Source: Nitrobacter winogradskyi (GTDB taxonomy: Bacteria; Pseudomonadota; Alphaproteobacteria; Rhizobiales; Xanthobacteraceae). From it: DNA of 64,000 nt. The position numbers were made by a program, and so were the translations under genes. Location of the stretch: contig NZ_BJNF01000002.1 in assembly GCF_006539545.1 (NCBI RefSeq), positions 124,001-188,000 of the forward strand, in the 5' to 3' direction. Of the stretch, positions 33,999 through 42,019 are shown one piece after another; positions within the stretch are counted from its first letter, which is position 1; each line of letters starts with the position of its first letter. The notes beneath the pieces were generated by a model. The model saw only the letters and a list, made by a program, of their open reading frames with translations. It did not search any database and had not been told where the DNA came from.

Positions 33999-34222
33999 AA
34001 TCACCCCGCGCCGATATCATCCGCGTGTCCGACCATGCGCTGCTGAGGTTCGTCGAGCGCGCCGGCGGGCTGGATATCGAGGCGCTGCGAAGCGCTCTTG
34101 AAGGCTCGCTGAAACGCGCCGTCCAGGCGGCCTCTGACATCGGCACCGGGGATCTGACGATCCAGGCCGACGGCCTGACCTACATCGTGCGCAACAACGT
34201 CATCGTGACCATCCTTCGATGA
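33995..34222 (+). CDS. Hypothetical early protein (75 aa)
   Basis: Starts MKSPRADIIRVSDHALLRFVERAGGLD; the pattern HALLRF-ER plus a strand-rich end (YIVRNNVIVTIL) resembles small phage proteins of unknown role. ATGA overlaps at both ends. Confidence 0.6.
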   Translation: MKSPRADIIRVSDHALLRFVERAGGLDIEALRSALEGSLKRAVQAASDIGTGDLTIQADGLTYIVRNNVIVTILR

Positions 34223-34617
34223 CAGAGAAGCTGCCCGGCGTGCTGGCGGAGATTGCGGAGCTGATCGGCGAAGCCGGCGCTCTGGCGATCGCCGCGCGCC
34301 GCGGCGGCACCCGCGTCTACTTCCCGCAGAAGGTTCCGGCCGATCACTGGCTTGTCGCCTGCGTCGGCCTCAAGGCCGCCGCCATGGTCAGCGAGCGCTT
34401 CGGCGGCGAGACCTGTGACATCCCGCTCGTGATCGGCGGCACCTACCGGCAGTTCATCCGCGCCATAGCCGAGCGGATTCATGAGCTTGACGGGACGGGC
34501 GATTCCCATGCTCATGAGATCGCCCACCGCCTCGGCGTGACGCAGCGCACCGTGCATCGCCACCGTGCGCATCATCGCGGCGGCCACCGCGACAAGAGGC
34601 AGAAAGACCTTTTCTGA
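34219..34617 (+). CDS. mor: Mor/C family middle-late transcription activator
   Basis: 132 residues. PGVLAEIAELIGEAGALAIA, RRGGTRVYFPQ, and the C-terminal helix-turn-helix HEIAHRLGVTQRTVHRHR fit Mu Mor and C. These proteins bind dyad sites upstream of promoters with poor -35 boxes and recruit RNA polymerase. It ends the early operon, 35 bp before a 16-bp dyad that is repeated upstream of the head operon, which is the natural candidate for its target. Confidence 0.88.
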   Translation: MTEKLPGVLAEIAELIGEAGALAIAARRGGTRVYFPQKVPADHWLVACVGLKAAAMVSERFGGETCDIPLVIGGTYRQFIRAIAERIHELDGTGDSHAHEIAHRLGVTQRTVHRHRAHHRGGHRDKRQKDLF

Positions 34618-34652
34618 CCTCGCTGCTCCGTCTCCGTGTTTCACGTGGATCG

Positions 34653-34668
34653 TCTGACACCTGTCAGA
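34653..34668. promoter_or_regulatory. Dyad TCTGACA-CC-TGTCAGA, candidate activator site 1
   Basis: 7-bp perfect arms around CC, in the only gap between the early operon and the lysis/packaging operon. The core CTGACACCTGTCAG recurs at 43134-43147 before the head operon. A weak -10 (TAATTA, 34683) lies downstream. Confidence 0.7.
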
Positions 34669-34696
34669 TGGCGCTAATCGGGTAATTACGGGATTC

Positions 34697-34722
34697 GTGA
34701 GGCTCCGCTGCCGGAGCCTCAC
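34697..34722 (+). promoter_or_regulatory. Leader hairpin covering the endolysin ribosome site
   Basis: GTGAGGCTCCG-CTGC-CGGAGCCTCAC: an 11-bp perfect stem with a 4-base loop. The only Shine-Dalgarno for the endolysin (GGAG, 34713-34716, 8 bases before ATG) is inside the 3' arm, so the fold should reduce translation. It lacks a T-run, which argues against a terminator. Confidence 0.7.
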
Positions 34723-34724
34723 TG

Positions 34725-35579
34725 ATGACCCTGTTCGAACAATCGCTCGCCGTCACCCTGAAGCACGAGGGCGGCTTCTCCCACCATCCGCGCGATCCGG
34801 GCGGCGTCACGCTCGAAGGCGTGATTCAGCGCGTCTATGACGCCTATCGCTGCCGTCACGGTCGCGATTTGCGGCCCCTGACGCCGGCGATGCGCGGGCA
34901 GCCGGACTGGATCGCGGAGCGAAACGCCATTTACAAGCAGCAATATTGGGACGCCGTTCGCGCCGACGAGCTGCCGCGCGGCGTGAGCCTCGTCGTGTTC
35001 GACGGCGCGGTGAACTCCGGGCCGTATCAGAGCGCGCTGTGGCTTCAGCGCGCGCTCGGCGTTGCGGCCGATGGCCACGTCGGCATCAACACCATCAACG
35101 CCGCGCGCCAGCACCCTGACCATGACGCGCTGATCGCCGCGATCTGCGCGCGGCGGTTGGGCATGCTGCAGAACTTGAAAACGTGGTCCACCTTCGGCAA
35201 GGGCTGGAGCGCGCGTGTCGCCAGCGTCAAGGCGATCGGCCAGGCCTGGGCGAGCGGTTCGGTCGGCCCGGCGCCGGTCGAAGCCTTCGGCGTCGCCAAG
35301 GCGTATGCCAGCGACGTGATGCAGCCGGCGATCGACGCTGATACCTCGACCAGGAGCGCTGTCGGCGGTGGCGCGCTCGCCGGGCTTATCCAGGGCGCGC
35401 AGGCGCAGTTGCAGCCCTTCCTCGGCACCGCCGACTGGCTCACCAACATCTATCTCGGTCTCACCATCGCCGGAATCGTCGTCGCGGTCGGTGGCGTCGG
35501 CTATTCGATCTATGCCGCGCACAAGTCCCGCGTCGCGCGACGCGCGATCGAGGGTGACGTGCTCGGGGTGCCGGCATGA
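34725..35579 (+). CDS. Endolysin, GH108 muramidase with C-terminal membrane helix
   Basis: 284 residues. The catalytic domain begins at once with Glu15 in LKHEGGFSHHPRDPGG, followed by the YWDAVRADELPRGVSLVVFDGAVNSG region and a PG_binding_3-like part (LWLQRALGVAADGHVG). A single hydrophobic helix near the C-terminus (IYLGLTIAGIVVAVGGVGYSIYAA, about 240-263) would tether it to the inner membrane. It opens the lysis block, and its ribosome site is in a hairpin. No separate holin is obvious. Confidence 0.88.
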   Translation: MTLFEQSLAVTLKHEGGFSHHPRDPGGVTLEGVIQRVYDAYRCRHGRDLRPLTPAMRGQPDWIAERNAIYKQQYWDAVRADELPRGVSLVVFDGAVNSGPYQSALWLQRALGVAADGHVGINTINAARQHPDHDALIAAICARRLGMLQNLKTWSTFGKGWSARVASVKAIGQAWASGSVGPAPVEAFGVAKAYASDVMQPAIDADTSTRSAVGGGALAGLIQGAQAQLQPFLGTADWLTNIYLGLTIAGIVVAVGGVGYSIYAAHKSRVARRAIEGDVLGVPA

Positions 35580-35839
35580 TCGGCGCGGTGATCACATGGC
35601 TCGCCACCTCGAAGGTCGGCCGCGCGCTCGCGGCCGGGTTGGGCATCGCGGCCGCGATCGGCCTTGCGTTCGCGAAAGTGTTTTCGGCCGGCAAGGCCGT
35701 CCAGCAAGCCAAACAGCAACGCCAGTCACTCGATAACCTGCGGGAGCGCGCGAAAAAGAATGATGAGGTTCGGACCCTTAATGGTGATGATCTGCGCGAG
35801 CGTCTTGGTCGCTGGGTGCCAGACAACGATGAACGGTAG
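35576..35839 (+). CDS. Rz-like inner-membrane spanin / holin-like protein
   Basis: 87 residues with an N-terminal hydrophobic region (GRALAAGLGIAAAIGLAFAKVF) followed by a coiled-coil (QQAKQQRQSLDNLRERAKKND). Size, topology and the embedded lipoprotein gene in another frame fit an i-spanin. A holin role is an alternative. Confidence 0.7.
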   Translation: MIGAVITWLATSKVGRALAAGLGIAAAIGLAFAKVFSAGKAVQQAKQQRQSLDNLRERAKKNDEVRTLNGDDLRERLGRWVPDNDER

Positions 35840-35981
35840 CGCCTGCGACGGCTGGGAGCCGATCCGGATGCGGGCCAGCACCGTTGATGAGATCGCGCGC
35901 AACGACCTGACGGCCGCCGCCAGCATCCTCGCCCACAACGAGCACGGCGAGCAACTTGGATGCTGGAAGGCGCGCCCGTGA
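35760..35981 (+). CDS. Rz1-like outer-membrane spanin lipoprotein
   Basis: 73 residues in a different frame, starting 80 bp inside the Rz-like gene. Signal peptide with lipobox LVAGC (Cys20), then a short mature part with two more cysteines and the pattern PIRMRASTVDEIARND ... HNEHGEQLGCW. The overlapping, out-of-frame lipoprotein is the hallmark of Rz/Rz1 pairs, which fuse inner and outer membranes at lysis. ATG at 35763 is an equal alternative. Confidence 0.78.
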   Translation: MMRFGPLMVMICASVLVAGCQTTMNGSACDGWEPIRMRASTVDEIARNDLTAAASILAHNEHGEQLGCWKARP

Positions 35982-36361
35982 GTGCGTTGAGCATCGAATT
36001 CGGCGCGCTGGCGTCGTGGCTCAGCGTCATCACGTCAATGGGGACACTGATATTTGTGGTCATCACACATCGATCCGGCCGCAACGAGACGCGCATCGCC
36101 GAGGTTGAGGGCAAGGTGGAGACCAAGGCCAGCAAGGATCATGTCTCCAATCTGGCCGCGAAGATCGACGTCGCCGAGGACAAGATCACGCGCATGCAGA
36201 GCCATATCGAGCACATGCCGGATAAGGACACGACGCACCGGCTGGAGCTGGCGATCGGCGAGCTACGCACCGAGATGCGCGGGATCTCGGAAAAGGTCAA
36301 ACCGATCTCGGCCATGGCCGATCGGATTCAGGAAGTGCTTTTGGAAAAGGTTGCCCGATGA
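35978..36361 (+). CDS. Mu gp25-like protein (DUF2730)
   Basis: 127 residues from GTG 35978 (GTGA overlap); one membrane helix near the N-terminus (LSVITSMGTLIFVVITH) and a long coiled coil (KIDVAEDKITRMQSHIEHM). Matches the Mu-like gp25 family in form and in position between lysis and packaging genes. Function unknown. Confidence 0.7.
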   Translation: MSALSIEFGALASWLSVITSMGTLIFVVITHRSGRNETRIAEVEGKVETKASKDHVSNLAAKIDVAEDKITRMQSHIEHMPDKDTTHRLELAIGELRTEMRGISEKVKPISAMADRIQEVLLEKVAR

Positions 36362-36651
36362 CTGATATCATTCGCGAAGAAGCGCGCCTCATCATTCTGA
36401 AAGAGCTTCATTCGGAGGACAACGGTGCGGCCAGCGATTCGCGGCTTGGCTCCGTGCTCGATATGGCTGCCATCAACAAATCTCGCGATTGGTTGCGGGA
36501 GGAATTGCGCTGGCTCGCCGACGTCGGCGCGGTGAAGCTATCGAGCTTCGGCTCGTGCGTCATCGCGGAACTGACGGCGAAGGGTGCGGAGCACGTCGAG
36601 CGTCGTCTCATAATCCCAGGCATTCGACGGCCGTCGCGGCCGAGGGACTGA
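36358..36651 (+). CDS. Mu gp26-like winged-helix protein
   Basis: 97 residues: IREEARLIILKELHSEDNG ... LREELRWLADVGAVKLSSFG ... LTAKGAEHVERR is a winged helix as in gp26-type phage proteins that precede the small terminase. Overlaps the previous gene by ATGA. Confidence 0.75.
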   Translation: MTDIIREEARLIILKELHSEDNGAASDSRLGSVLDMAAINKSRDWLREELRWLADVGAVKLSSFGSCVIAELTAKGAEHVERRLIIPGIRRPSRPRD

Positions 36652-36654
36652 TCC

Positions 36655-37269
36655 ATGGCGCGACATGGGCGGGCGAAGCGCGGGCGGCTGTCGGCGATCG
36701 ACACGCTTCCTGATTGGGCTGATGAGGCCAAGCTGTGGGCATTCGAGCAACTCAAGGAGCGCAAGCTCTCGCAGCTTGAAATCCTCGACGGCTTCAACGC
36801 GCGCTTGAAGGCGGCTTCATTGAGCCATGACGCGGCGGCCGAGCCGCCCGTGATCTCGCGCTCCGCTTTCAATCGCACCGCGTTGCGCATCGCCATTCTG
36901 TCCCGCCGCTTAGAAGAAACCCGCGAGATCGCCCGCGTCATCGCGCCGAAGCTGGAACAGTCCGGCGACGACAACCTGACGCTGATGGTTGCCGAGACGC
37001 TCAAGACGCTGATCAGCGAAATGCTCGGCAACGCCGGCGATCTGTCGCCGGATGGCGACACCGCCGAAATGCTGATGATGACCTCGCGCGCGCTCAAGCA
37101 CGCCGTGGAATCGCAGAACCTCAGTCACGCGGGCCGCCGCAAGATCGAGGAAGAACTGCACGCCAAGGCCAGGGCCGCCGTCAACCAGGTCGCCAAGGTC
37201 AAGGGCATTTCGCAGGAAACCGCCGACGCGATCGTGTCGCAGATTCTCGGCATCGAGAAGAAGGGATGA
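36655..37269 (+). CDS. Small terminase subunit (Mu gp27-like, DUF3486)
   Basis: 204 residues starting MARHGRAKRGRLSAIDTLPD, with LSQLEILDGFNARL and SRSAFNRTALRI, the DUF3486 pattern. It should recognise phage ends for headful packaging with the large subunit at 38341. The intervening three small genes are insertions relative to Mu. Confidence 0.87.
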   Translation: MARHGRAKRGRLSAIDTLPDWADEAKLWAFEQLKERKLSQLEILDGFNARLKAASLSHDAAAEPPVISRSAFNRTALRIAILSRRLEETREIARVIAPKLEQSGDDNLTLMVAETLKTLISEMLGNAGDLSPDGDTAEMLMMTSRALKHAVESQNLSHAGRRKIEEELHAKARAAVNQVAKVKGISQETADAIVSQILGIEKKG

Positions 37270-37278
37270 TGGTGCAGC

Positions 37279-37629
37279 ATGTCGTCGTCTCCCGATCGCA
37301 TTCCATGTCTCAACCCTCACTGCCGGCGTACGGCCGCGCGTAGCTCTGCCGACGATGCGGACGCAAAGATCGTGTGCGGAAAGTGCTGGCGGTTGCTGCC
37401 CGCAGAGATTCGCGCTGACTGGAAAAAATTCACGGCGCATGAGCGAAGGATGCGCCGCCGCGTCGAGCGTCGGATTGCGAAAGGGTCGATCCGACGCGAA
37501 ACGGTCGAGCAGGTCGGCAGGCTGCTGTGCGCGCGTCATGATCGCATCTGGCAGCGGATCGAAAGCTACTTCACCGTCCAGGCACAGCCGGTCGGCCTTG
37601 AGGGATTCTTGCAGGAGGTCGGGCTTTGA
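37279..37629 (+). CDS. Zinc-finger-like phage protein (116 aa)
   Basis: Two CxxC-type pairs (IPCLNPHCRR and IVCGKCWRLLP) followed by a basic helical region (ERRMRRRVERRIAKG). Probably binds zinc; function unknown. It overlaps the ASCH gene by 4 bp. Confidence 0.65.
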   Translation: MSSSPDRIPCLNPHCRRTAARSSADDADAKIVCGKCWRLLPAEIRADWKKFTAHERRMRRRVERRIAKGSIRRETVEQVGRLLCARHDRIWQRIESYFTVQAQPVGLEGFLQEVGL

Positions 37630-38177
37630 TCGATCTTCCCGACATCGCCCTGTCGGTTCGCCAGCCCTGGGCTTGGGCGATCTTTCATGGAAAGGACTGT
37701 GAGAATCGTGGTCCGCTGATGTTGCGGCATCTGCCGAAACCGATCGAGCGGCGCATCGCGATCCATGCCGCAAAAGGCATGACGCGCGACGAATACGAAG
37801 GCGCGGCCGAGTTCATGGCGAAGATCGGCGTCACGTGCCCGCCGGCTCATGAGCTGCAGCGCGGCGGCATCATCGGCAGTGTCGATGTCACGAGCGTCAC
37901 GAAGCCGAGCCAGCCGCCGCAGAGCCGGTGGTATTTCGGCCCGCGCGCCTTGATGCTGGCGAAAGCCATACCTTGCGGCTTCATCCCGGCCGTCGGCGCG
38001 CTCGGATATTTCAGGTGGGAGCGAGCCGACCCTTCGATCGTGCCACCGCCCGCGCGATGGATGCTGCCCGCTGGCCAGAAATCCAGAAAGCCAGATTTCG
38101 TTACTGATGGGCGTCAACTTGATCTTGTCGAGCTTGTGCAGGACGGGCTCTCGCTGATCGATGCGAGGACGGCATGA
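37626..38177 (+). CDS. ASCH-domain protein
   Basis: 183 residues from TTG 37626 (TTGA overlap). LSVRQPWAWAIFHGKDCENR and RIAIHAAKGM ... GGIIGSVDVTSV are the ASCH (PUA-like) domain, an RNA/nucleotide-binding fold; some members are nucleases or RNA modifiers. An accessory gene inserted between the terminase subunits. Confidence 0.85.
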   Translation: MIDLPDIALSVRQPWAWAIFHGKDCENRGPLMLRHLPKPIERRIAIHAAKGMTRDEYEGAAEFMAKIGVTCPPAHELQRGGIIGSVDVTSVTKPSQPPQSRWYFGPRALMLAKAIPCGFIPAVGALGYFRWERADPSIVPPPARWMLPAGQKSRKPDFVTDGRQLDLVELVQDGLSLIDARTA

Positions 38178-38344
38178 CGTGGGTCAACATCGTCGCCGCG
38201 ATCCTCGGCCCGATCGGATTCATCGCGCTCGCGCGCGCATGGCTCGGCATGGCCTTTAACGGCCAGCGCGATGAATGGGCCGGGATCTGTGCGGTAGTCG
38301 CCATCGTCAGCTTCGGCATGCTCTGGCTGGCGGGGGTGAAATGA
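38174..38344 (+). CDS. Small membrane protein (56 aa)
   Basis: Two hydrophobic stretches (VNIVAAILGPIGFIALARAW and ICAVVAIVSFGMLWLAG). ATGA overlaps on both sides. A holin function is conceivable given lysis genes nearby, but unproven. Confidence 0.6.
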   Translation: MTWVNIVAAILGPIGFIALARAWLGMAFNGQRDEWAGICAVVAIVSFGMLWLAGVK

Positions 38345-39975
38345 TCGACGCCGCGCCGCGCCAGATCACGGAAGCCGAATGGATCGAGGCTCGCCGCGCC
38401 GGCCTCGATGTCGGCATGCAGCTCGCGCAATCGGCCAGCGGCATCGACGGCGTGCTGCTCGGCCATCAGAAGCGGCTGCTGACCGCGACCCATATTTACC
38501 GCGTGGTGCTCTGCGTAAAGTCGCGGCGTATCGGGGCAACGTGGGGCATCGGCTCCGACGCCGTTCTGACGTCGTCGAAGGCGCGCACGGCCCGCGGCAT
38601 GGATACCTTCTACATCGGCTACAACCTCGACATGGCGCGCGAGTTCATCGACGTGTGCGGCATGTGGGCACGGGCGTTCAACGCCGCCGTGTCGGCCACC
38701 GAAGAATTCATGTTCGATGACGGCAACCCGGATAAAGGCATCCAGGCGTTCCGCATCCAGTTTGCGTCCGGTTTCGAGATCATCGCGCTGGCGTCGCGAC
38801 CGCGCTCGCTGCGCGGCCGGCAGGGCTTCGTCATCATTGATGAGGCGGCGTTCCACGACGATCTCGCTGGCGTCATGAAGGCGGCGCTGGCGCTGCTGAT
38901 CTGGGGCGGCCGGGTTCTGGTGATCTCGACGCACTTTGGAGCCGACAACTACTTCAACAAATTGATCGAGGACGCACACGGCAAGCGCAACAGCTATCAC
39001 GTCCTGAGTTGCGACTTCGACGAAGCGCTTCACGACGGCCTCTATCAGCGCGTCTGTCTGCGCACCGGCGAGACCTGGTCGCCGGAGGCCGAGGCCGCGT
39101 GGCGTGCCGGCGTCATCAACGACTACGGCGACGACGCCGACGAAGAGCTGTTTTGCATCCCCTCAAAAGGCGGTGGCGCATACTTCCCGCGCCCGCTTGT
39201 CGAGGCGCGGATGAACGGCGATCTGCCGGTGTTCCGCCTGGAGCGGCCGGACAGCTTCACCTTCCTGCCGAAAGAAGCGCGGAAAAGCGACATCCTCGCA
39301 TGGTGTGAACAGCACCTTGAACCGGCCTTGAAGGCGCTCGATCCCGACCGGCAACATGGGTTTGGGCAGGACTTCGGCCGCAAGTCGGACCTGTCGGTGA
39401 TCGCGCCGATCGAGATCGGCAAGACGTTGCGGCGGACGGTGCCGTTCCTGGTCGAGATGCTGAACATTCCGTTCGAACAGCAGCGTCAGGTTCTGTTCTA
39501 CATTTGCGATCGGCTGCCGCGCTTCACCGGCGGCAAGATGGACGCTACCGGCAACGGCGCGTATCTCGCCGAGGTCGCCGCGCAGAAATACGGCGTGCTC
39601 CGCGTCGAGCAGGTGAAGATGTCGGCGGACTGGTACCTGGAAAACTTCCCGCCGCTCAAGACCGCCTTCGAGGATAGCTGGATCACGCTGCCGGCCGGCG
39701 CCGACCAACTCGACGACTTCGCCATCGTCACCAAGCTGCGCGGCGTGCCGCGCATCCCCGACGTGCGCACCACTGACAAAGACGGCAAGAAGCGCCACGG
39801 CGATGTCGCGGTGGCCGTGGTGCTGGCCTACGCGCACACGCGCGGCACACTCGTTGAGTTCGATTACCGTGCGGCTTCGACCGATCGCGCCGGCACGGAC
39901 GCCGGGTTGGCGGACGATGTTGACGACGGCTTGCGCGATTGGTGGAAGCCGCCGCTCGGCGCGGGGATACGGTAA
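38341..39975 (+). CDS. Large terminase subunit (Mu gp28-like)
   Basis: 544 residues from ATG 38341. ATPase domain with Walker A-like KSRRIGATWG (60-69) and Walker B FVIIDEAA (163-170), coupling motif ISTHFG; nuclease domain with acidic residues in HGFGQDFGRKSDLSVIA, MDATGNGAYLAE and HGDVAVAVVLAY. It packages DNA and cuts it to headfuls. Overlaps both neighbours. Confidence 0.93.
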   Translation: MIDAAPRQITEAEWIEARRAGLDVGMQLAQSASGIDGVLLGHQKRLLTATHIYRVVLCVKSRRIGATWGIGSDAVLTSSKARTARGMDTFYIGYNLDMAREFIDVCGMWARAFNAAVSATEEFMFDDGNPDKGIQAFRIQFASGFEIIALASRPRSLRGRQGFVIIDEAAFHDDLAGVMKAALALLIWGGRVLVISTHFGADNYFNKLIEDAHGKRNSYHVLSCDFDEALHDGLYQRVCLRTGETWSPEAEAAWRAGVINDYGDDADEELFCIPSKGGGAYFPRPLVEARMNGDLPVFRLERPDSFTFLPKEARKSDILAWCEQHLEPALKALDPDRQHGFGQDFGRKSDLSVIAPIEIGKTLRRTVPFLVEMLNIPFEQQRQVLFYICDRLPRFTGGKMDATGNGAYLAEVAAQKYGVLRVEQVKMSADWYLENFPPLKTAFEDSWITLPAGADQLDDFAIVTKLRGVPRIPDVRTTDKDGKKRHGDVAVAVVLAYAHTRGTLVEFDYRAASTDRAGTDAGLADDVDDGLRDWWKPPLGAGIR

Positions 39976-40250
39976 TGGCGATGCCGTATCCGATCCAGAA
40001 CAGGTTCGGCGAAACCGTTGAGCCGACCGGCCATATCCGCGAGCGCATCGCAGCATCGATCTATGCGTCAAAGCCTTCGCAATATGAAGTGCAGATGCAC
40101 TACGATGTGCGACTGCGCGACCCTGTCGGGTGGTACCTTTTTAATCTCGATCAGGGGCACCGGAAGTTCGCCGAAGAATGGGCCGACTATCTCTTGGTGG
40201 CGCTCGACAATCTCGGCCTGCAACTCACCGAAAGAGATGATCATGGCTGA
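39975..40250 (+). CDS. Hypothetical phage protein (91 aa)
   Basis: ATG 39975 overlaps the terminase stop (TAATG). Aromatic-rich centre (VQMHYDVRLRDPVGWYLFNLDQG). No recognised domain. Overlaps the ClpX-type finger gene by 8 bp. Confidence 0.6.
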   Translation: MAMPYPIQNRFGETVEPTGHIRERIAASIYASKPSQYEVQMHYDVRLRDPVGWYLFNLDQGHRKFAEEWADYLLVALDNLGLQLTERDDHG

Positions 40251-40467
40251 GCCCGATCCGGTCTATTGCTCATTTTGCGGCAAATCGAATCGGGAAACCG
40301 ACGTGATGCTCGCCGGTCCGGTTCGAACTTTCATTTGCGCCGAATGCATTCGGGACGCGTCAATGCAGGTCGAGCAGAAGCGCCGTGACGATGTGTATAT
40401 GCGCGACGTCGTGCGCTGCGCTTTCTGCCGGCCGGTGCCGATCGAAGGAGAATCCCGTGCCCGATAA
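40243..40467 (+). CDS. Stand-alone ClpX-type C4 zinc finger protein
   Basis: 74 residues. VYCSFCGKSNRETDVMLAGP followed by FICAECIRDA is the ClpX N-terminal zinc-binding domain (CxxC-x19-CxxC), without the AAA+ part. The ClpX domain dimerises and docks adaptors and substrates, so a free copy could compete for ClpX partners; that is inference. Extra CAFC near the end. Confidence 0.8.
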   Translation: MAEPDPVYCSFCGKSNRETDVMLAGPVRTFICAECIRDASMQVEQKRRDDVYMRDVVRCAFCRPVPIEGESRAR

Positions 40468-42019
40468 ACCCGTGCTGTACGGTCCCGATGGTCAGCCGAT
40501 CCGGCGCGAGACGCTCACGGCGGAAGTCGCCGGTCCGGCGCTCGGCAGCGTGCGCACGCCGATCACTGGCTATCCGGCCGACGGTCTCAACCCGCGCCGG
40601 CTCGCCACCATGCTGCGGCAGGCCGACCAGGGCGACCCGCTCGATTACCTTGAGCTGGCCGAGCAGATCGAGGAGCGCGACATGCATTATGTCGGCGTGC
40701 TCGGCACCCGCAAGCGATCGGTCTCGCAGCTTGAAATTTTCGTGGATGCAGCCAGCGACGATCCGCTCCACGTCGAGCAGGCCGACCGCATCCGCGCGTG
40801 GCTCAACCGCGATGAATTGCAGGATGAACTGTTCGACGTGCTCGACGCGGTCGGCAAAGGCTTCAGCCAGACCGAGATCATCTGGGACACATCGACCGGC
40901 CAGTGGCAGCCGGCGCGGCTCGAATATCGCGATCCGCGCTGGTTCACGTTCGACCGCCGCGACGGCCGGACGCCGTTGCTGCGCACCAATAGCGGCAACG
41001 TGCCGTTGACGCCCTTCAAGTTCATCTCGGCGACGCTGCGCGCGAAGTCCGGCCTGCCGATCCGCTCCGGCATCGCGCGGCTGGCGACGTGGTTCTGGAT
41101 GTTCAAGGCTTTCTCCCAGCGCGACTGGGCGATCTTTGTGCAGACGTTCGGACAACCGGTCCGCGTCGGCAAGTATCCGGCGGGCTCCGGCCAGGACGAC
41201 AAGGACACGCTGTTCCGCGCAGTCGCCAACATCGCCGGCGACTGCGCCGCGATCGTGCCGGAATCGATGATGATCGAGTTCATCCAGGCGCCCAACATCG
41301 GCGCCAGCCATGTGCTTTATAAAGAGCGCTGCGACTGGCTCGATCAGCAGATGTCCAAGGCGGTGCTCGGCCAGACCGCGACCACCGACGCGATCGCCGG
41401 CGGCCACGCGGTCGGCCAGGAGCACCGGCAGGTGCAGAAGGATATCGAGCGCGCCGACGCCAAGGCGCTCTCCGCGATTCTGAACCGGGATCTGGTGCGG
41501 CCGTGGATCAAGCTCGAATACGGCAACCAGTCGGCCTATCCGCGGCTGCGGATCGGGAAGGATGACGAGACCGATCTGACTCAGCTCGCCAACAACGTGC
41601 GCGCGCTGGTTCCGCTCGGGCTCAAGGTCAGCAAGAGCTGGATGAACGACAAGCTTGGAATACCCGACCCGGATGCCGGCGAGGAACTATTGACGCCCCC
41701 CACATCATCGTCGCCGTTCGACATGTTCGGCGGAGGCGGTTTCGGCGCGCCGCCCGCGCTCAACGCGTCGCGGGCGAGTGAAACCGCCGACAACATCGCC
41801 GCCTTGCGGCGGCGGGCCGAACGGCTCTGCGGTCCCGGCATCGACGGCATGATCGATGAGGTGCGCGGCCTTGTCACACGATGTCACACGCTGGATGAGC
41901 TGCGCGCCGAGCTCGCGGCGCTGAAGCCCGGCATGGCCGAGTCCAACTTCGCAGGGCTTTTGCAGATGGCGCGCGTCGTCGCCAATCTCGCCGGCCGCGC
42001 CGACCTTCTCGATGCGTAG
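40457..42019 (+). CDS. Portal protein (Mu gp29-like, DUF935)
   Basis: 520 residues from GTG 40457 with AAGGAG upstream. DUF935 features: GLNPRRLATMLRQADQGD, YLELAEQIEERDMHYVGVLGTRK, FGQPVRVGKYPAG, QTATTDAIAGGHAVGQEHR. The portal is the DNA entry ring of the head and contacts terminase. The C-terminus has a glycine-rich linker (FGGGGFGAPPA). Confidence 0.94.
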   Translation: MPDKPVLYGPDGQPIRRETLTAEVAGPALGSVRTPITGYPADGLNPRRLATMLRQADQGDPLDYLELAEQIEERDMHYVGVLGTRKRSVSQLEIFVDAASDDPLHVEQADRIRAWLNRDELQDELFDVLDAVGKGFSQTEIIWDTSTGQWQPARLEYRDPRWFTFDRRDGRTPLLRTNSGNVPLTPFKFISATLRAKSGLPIRSGIARLATWFWMFKAFSQRDWAIFVQTFGQPVRVGKYPAGSGQDDKDTLFRAVANIAGDCAAIVPESMMIEFIQAPNIGASHVLYKERCDWLDQQMSKAVLGQTATTDAIAGGHAVGQEHRQVQKDIERADAKALSAILNRDLVRPWIKLEYGNQSAYPRLRIGKDDETDLTQLANNVRALVPLGLKVSKSWMNDKLGIPDPDAGEELLTPPTSSSPFDMFGGGGFGAPPALNASRASETADNIAALRRRAERLCGPGIDGMIDEVRGLVTRCHTLDELRAELAALKPGMAESNFAGLLQMARVVANLAGRADLLDA

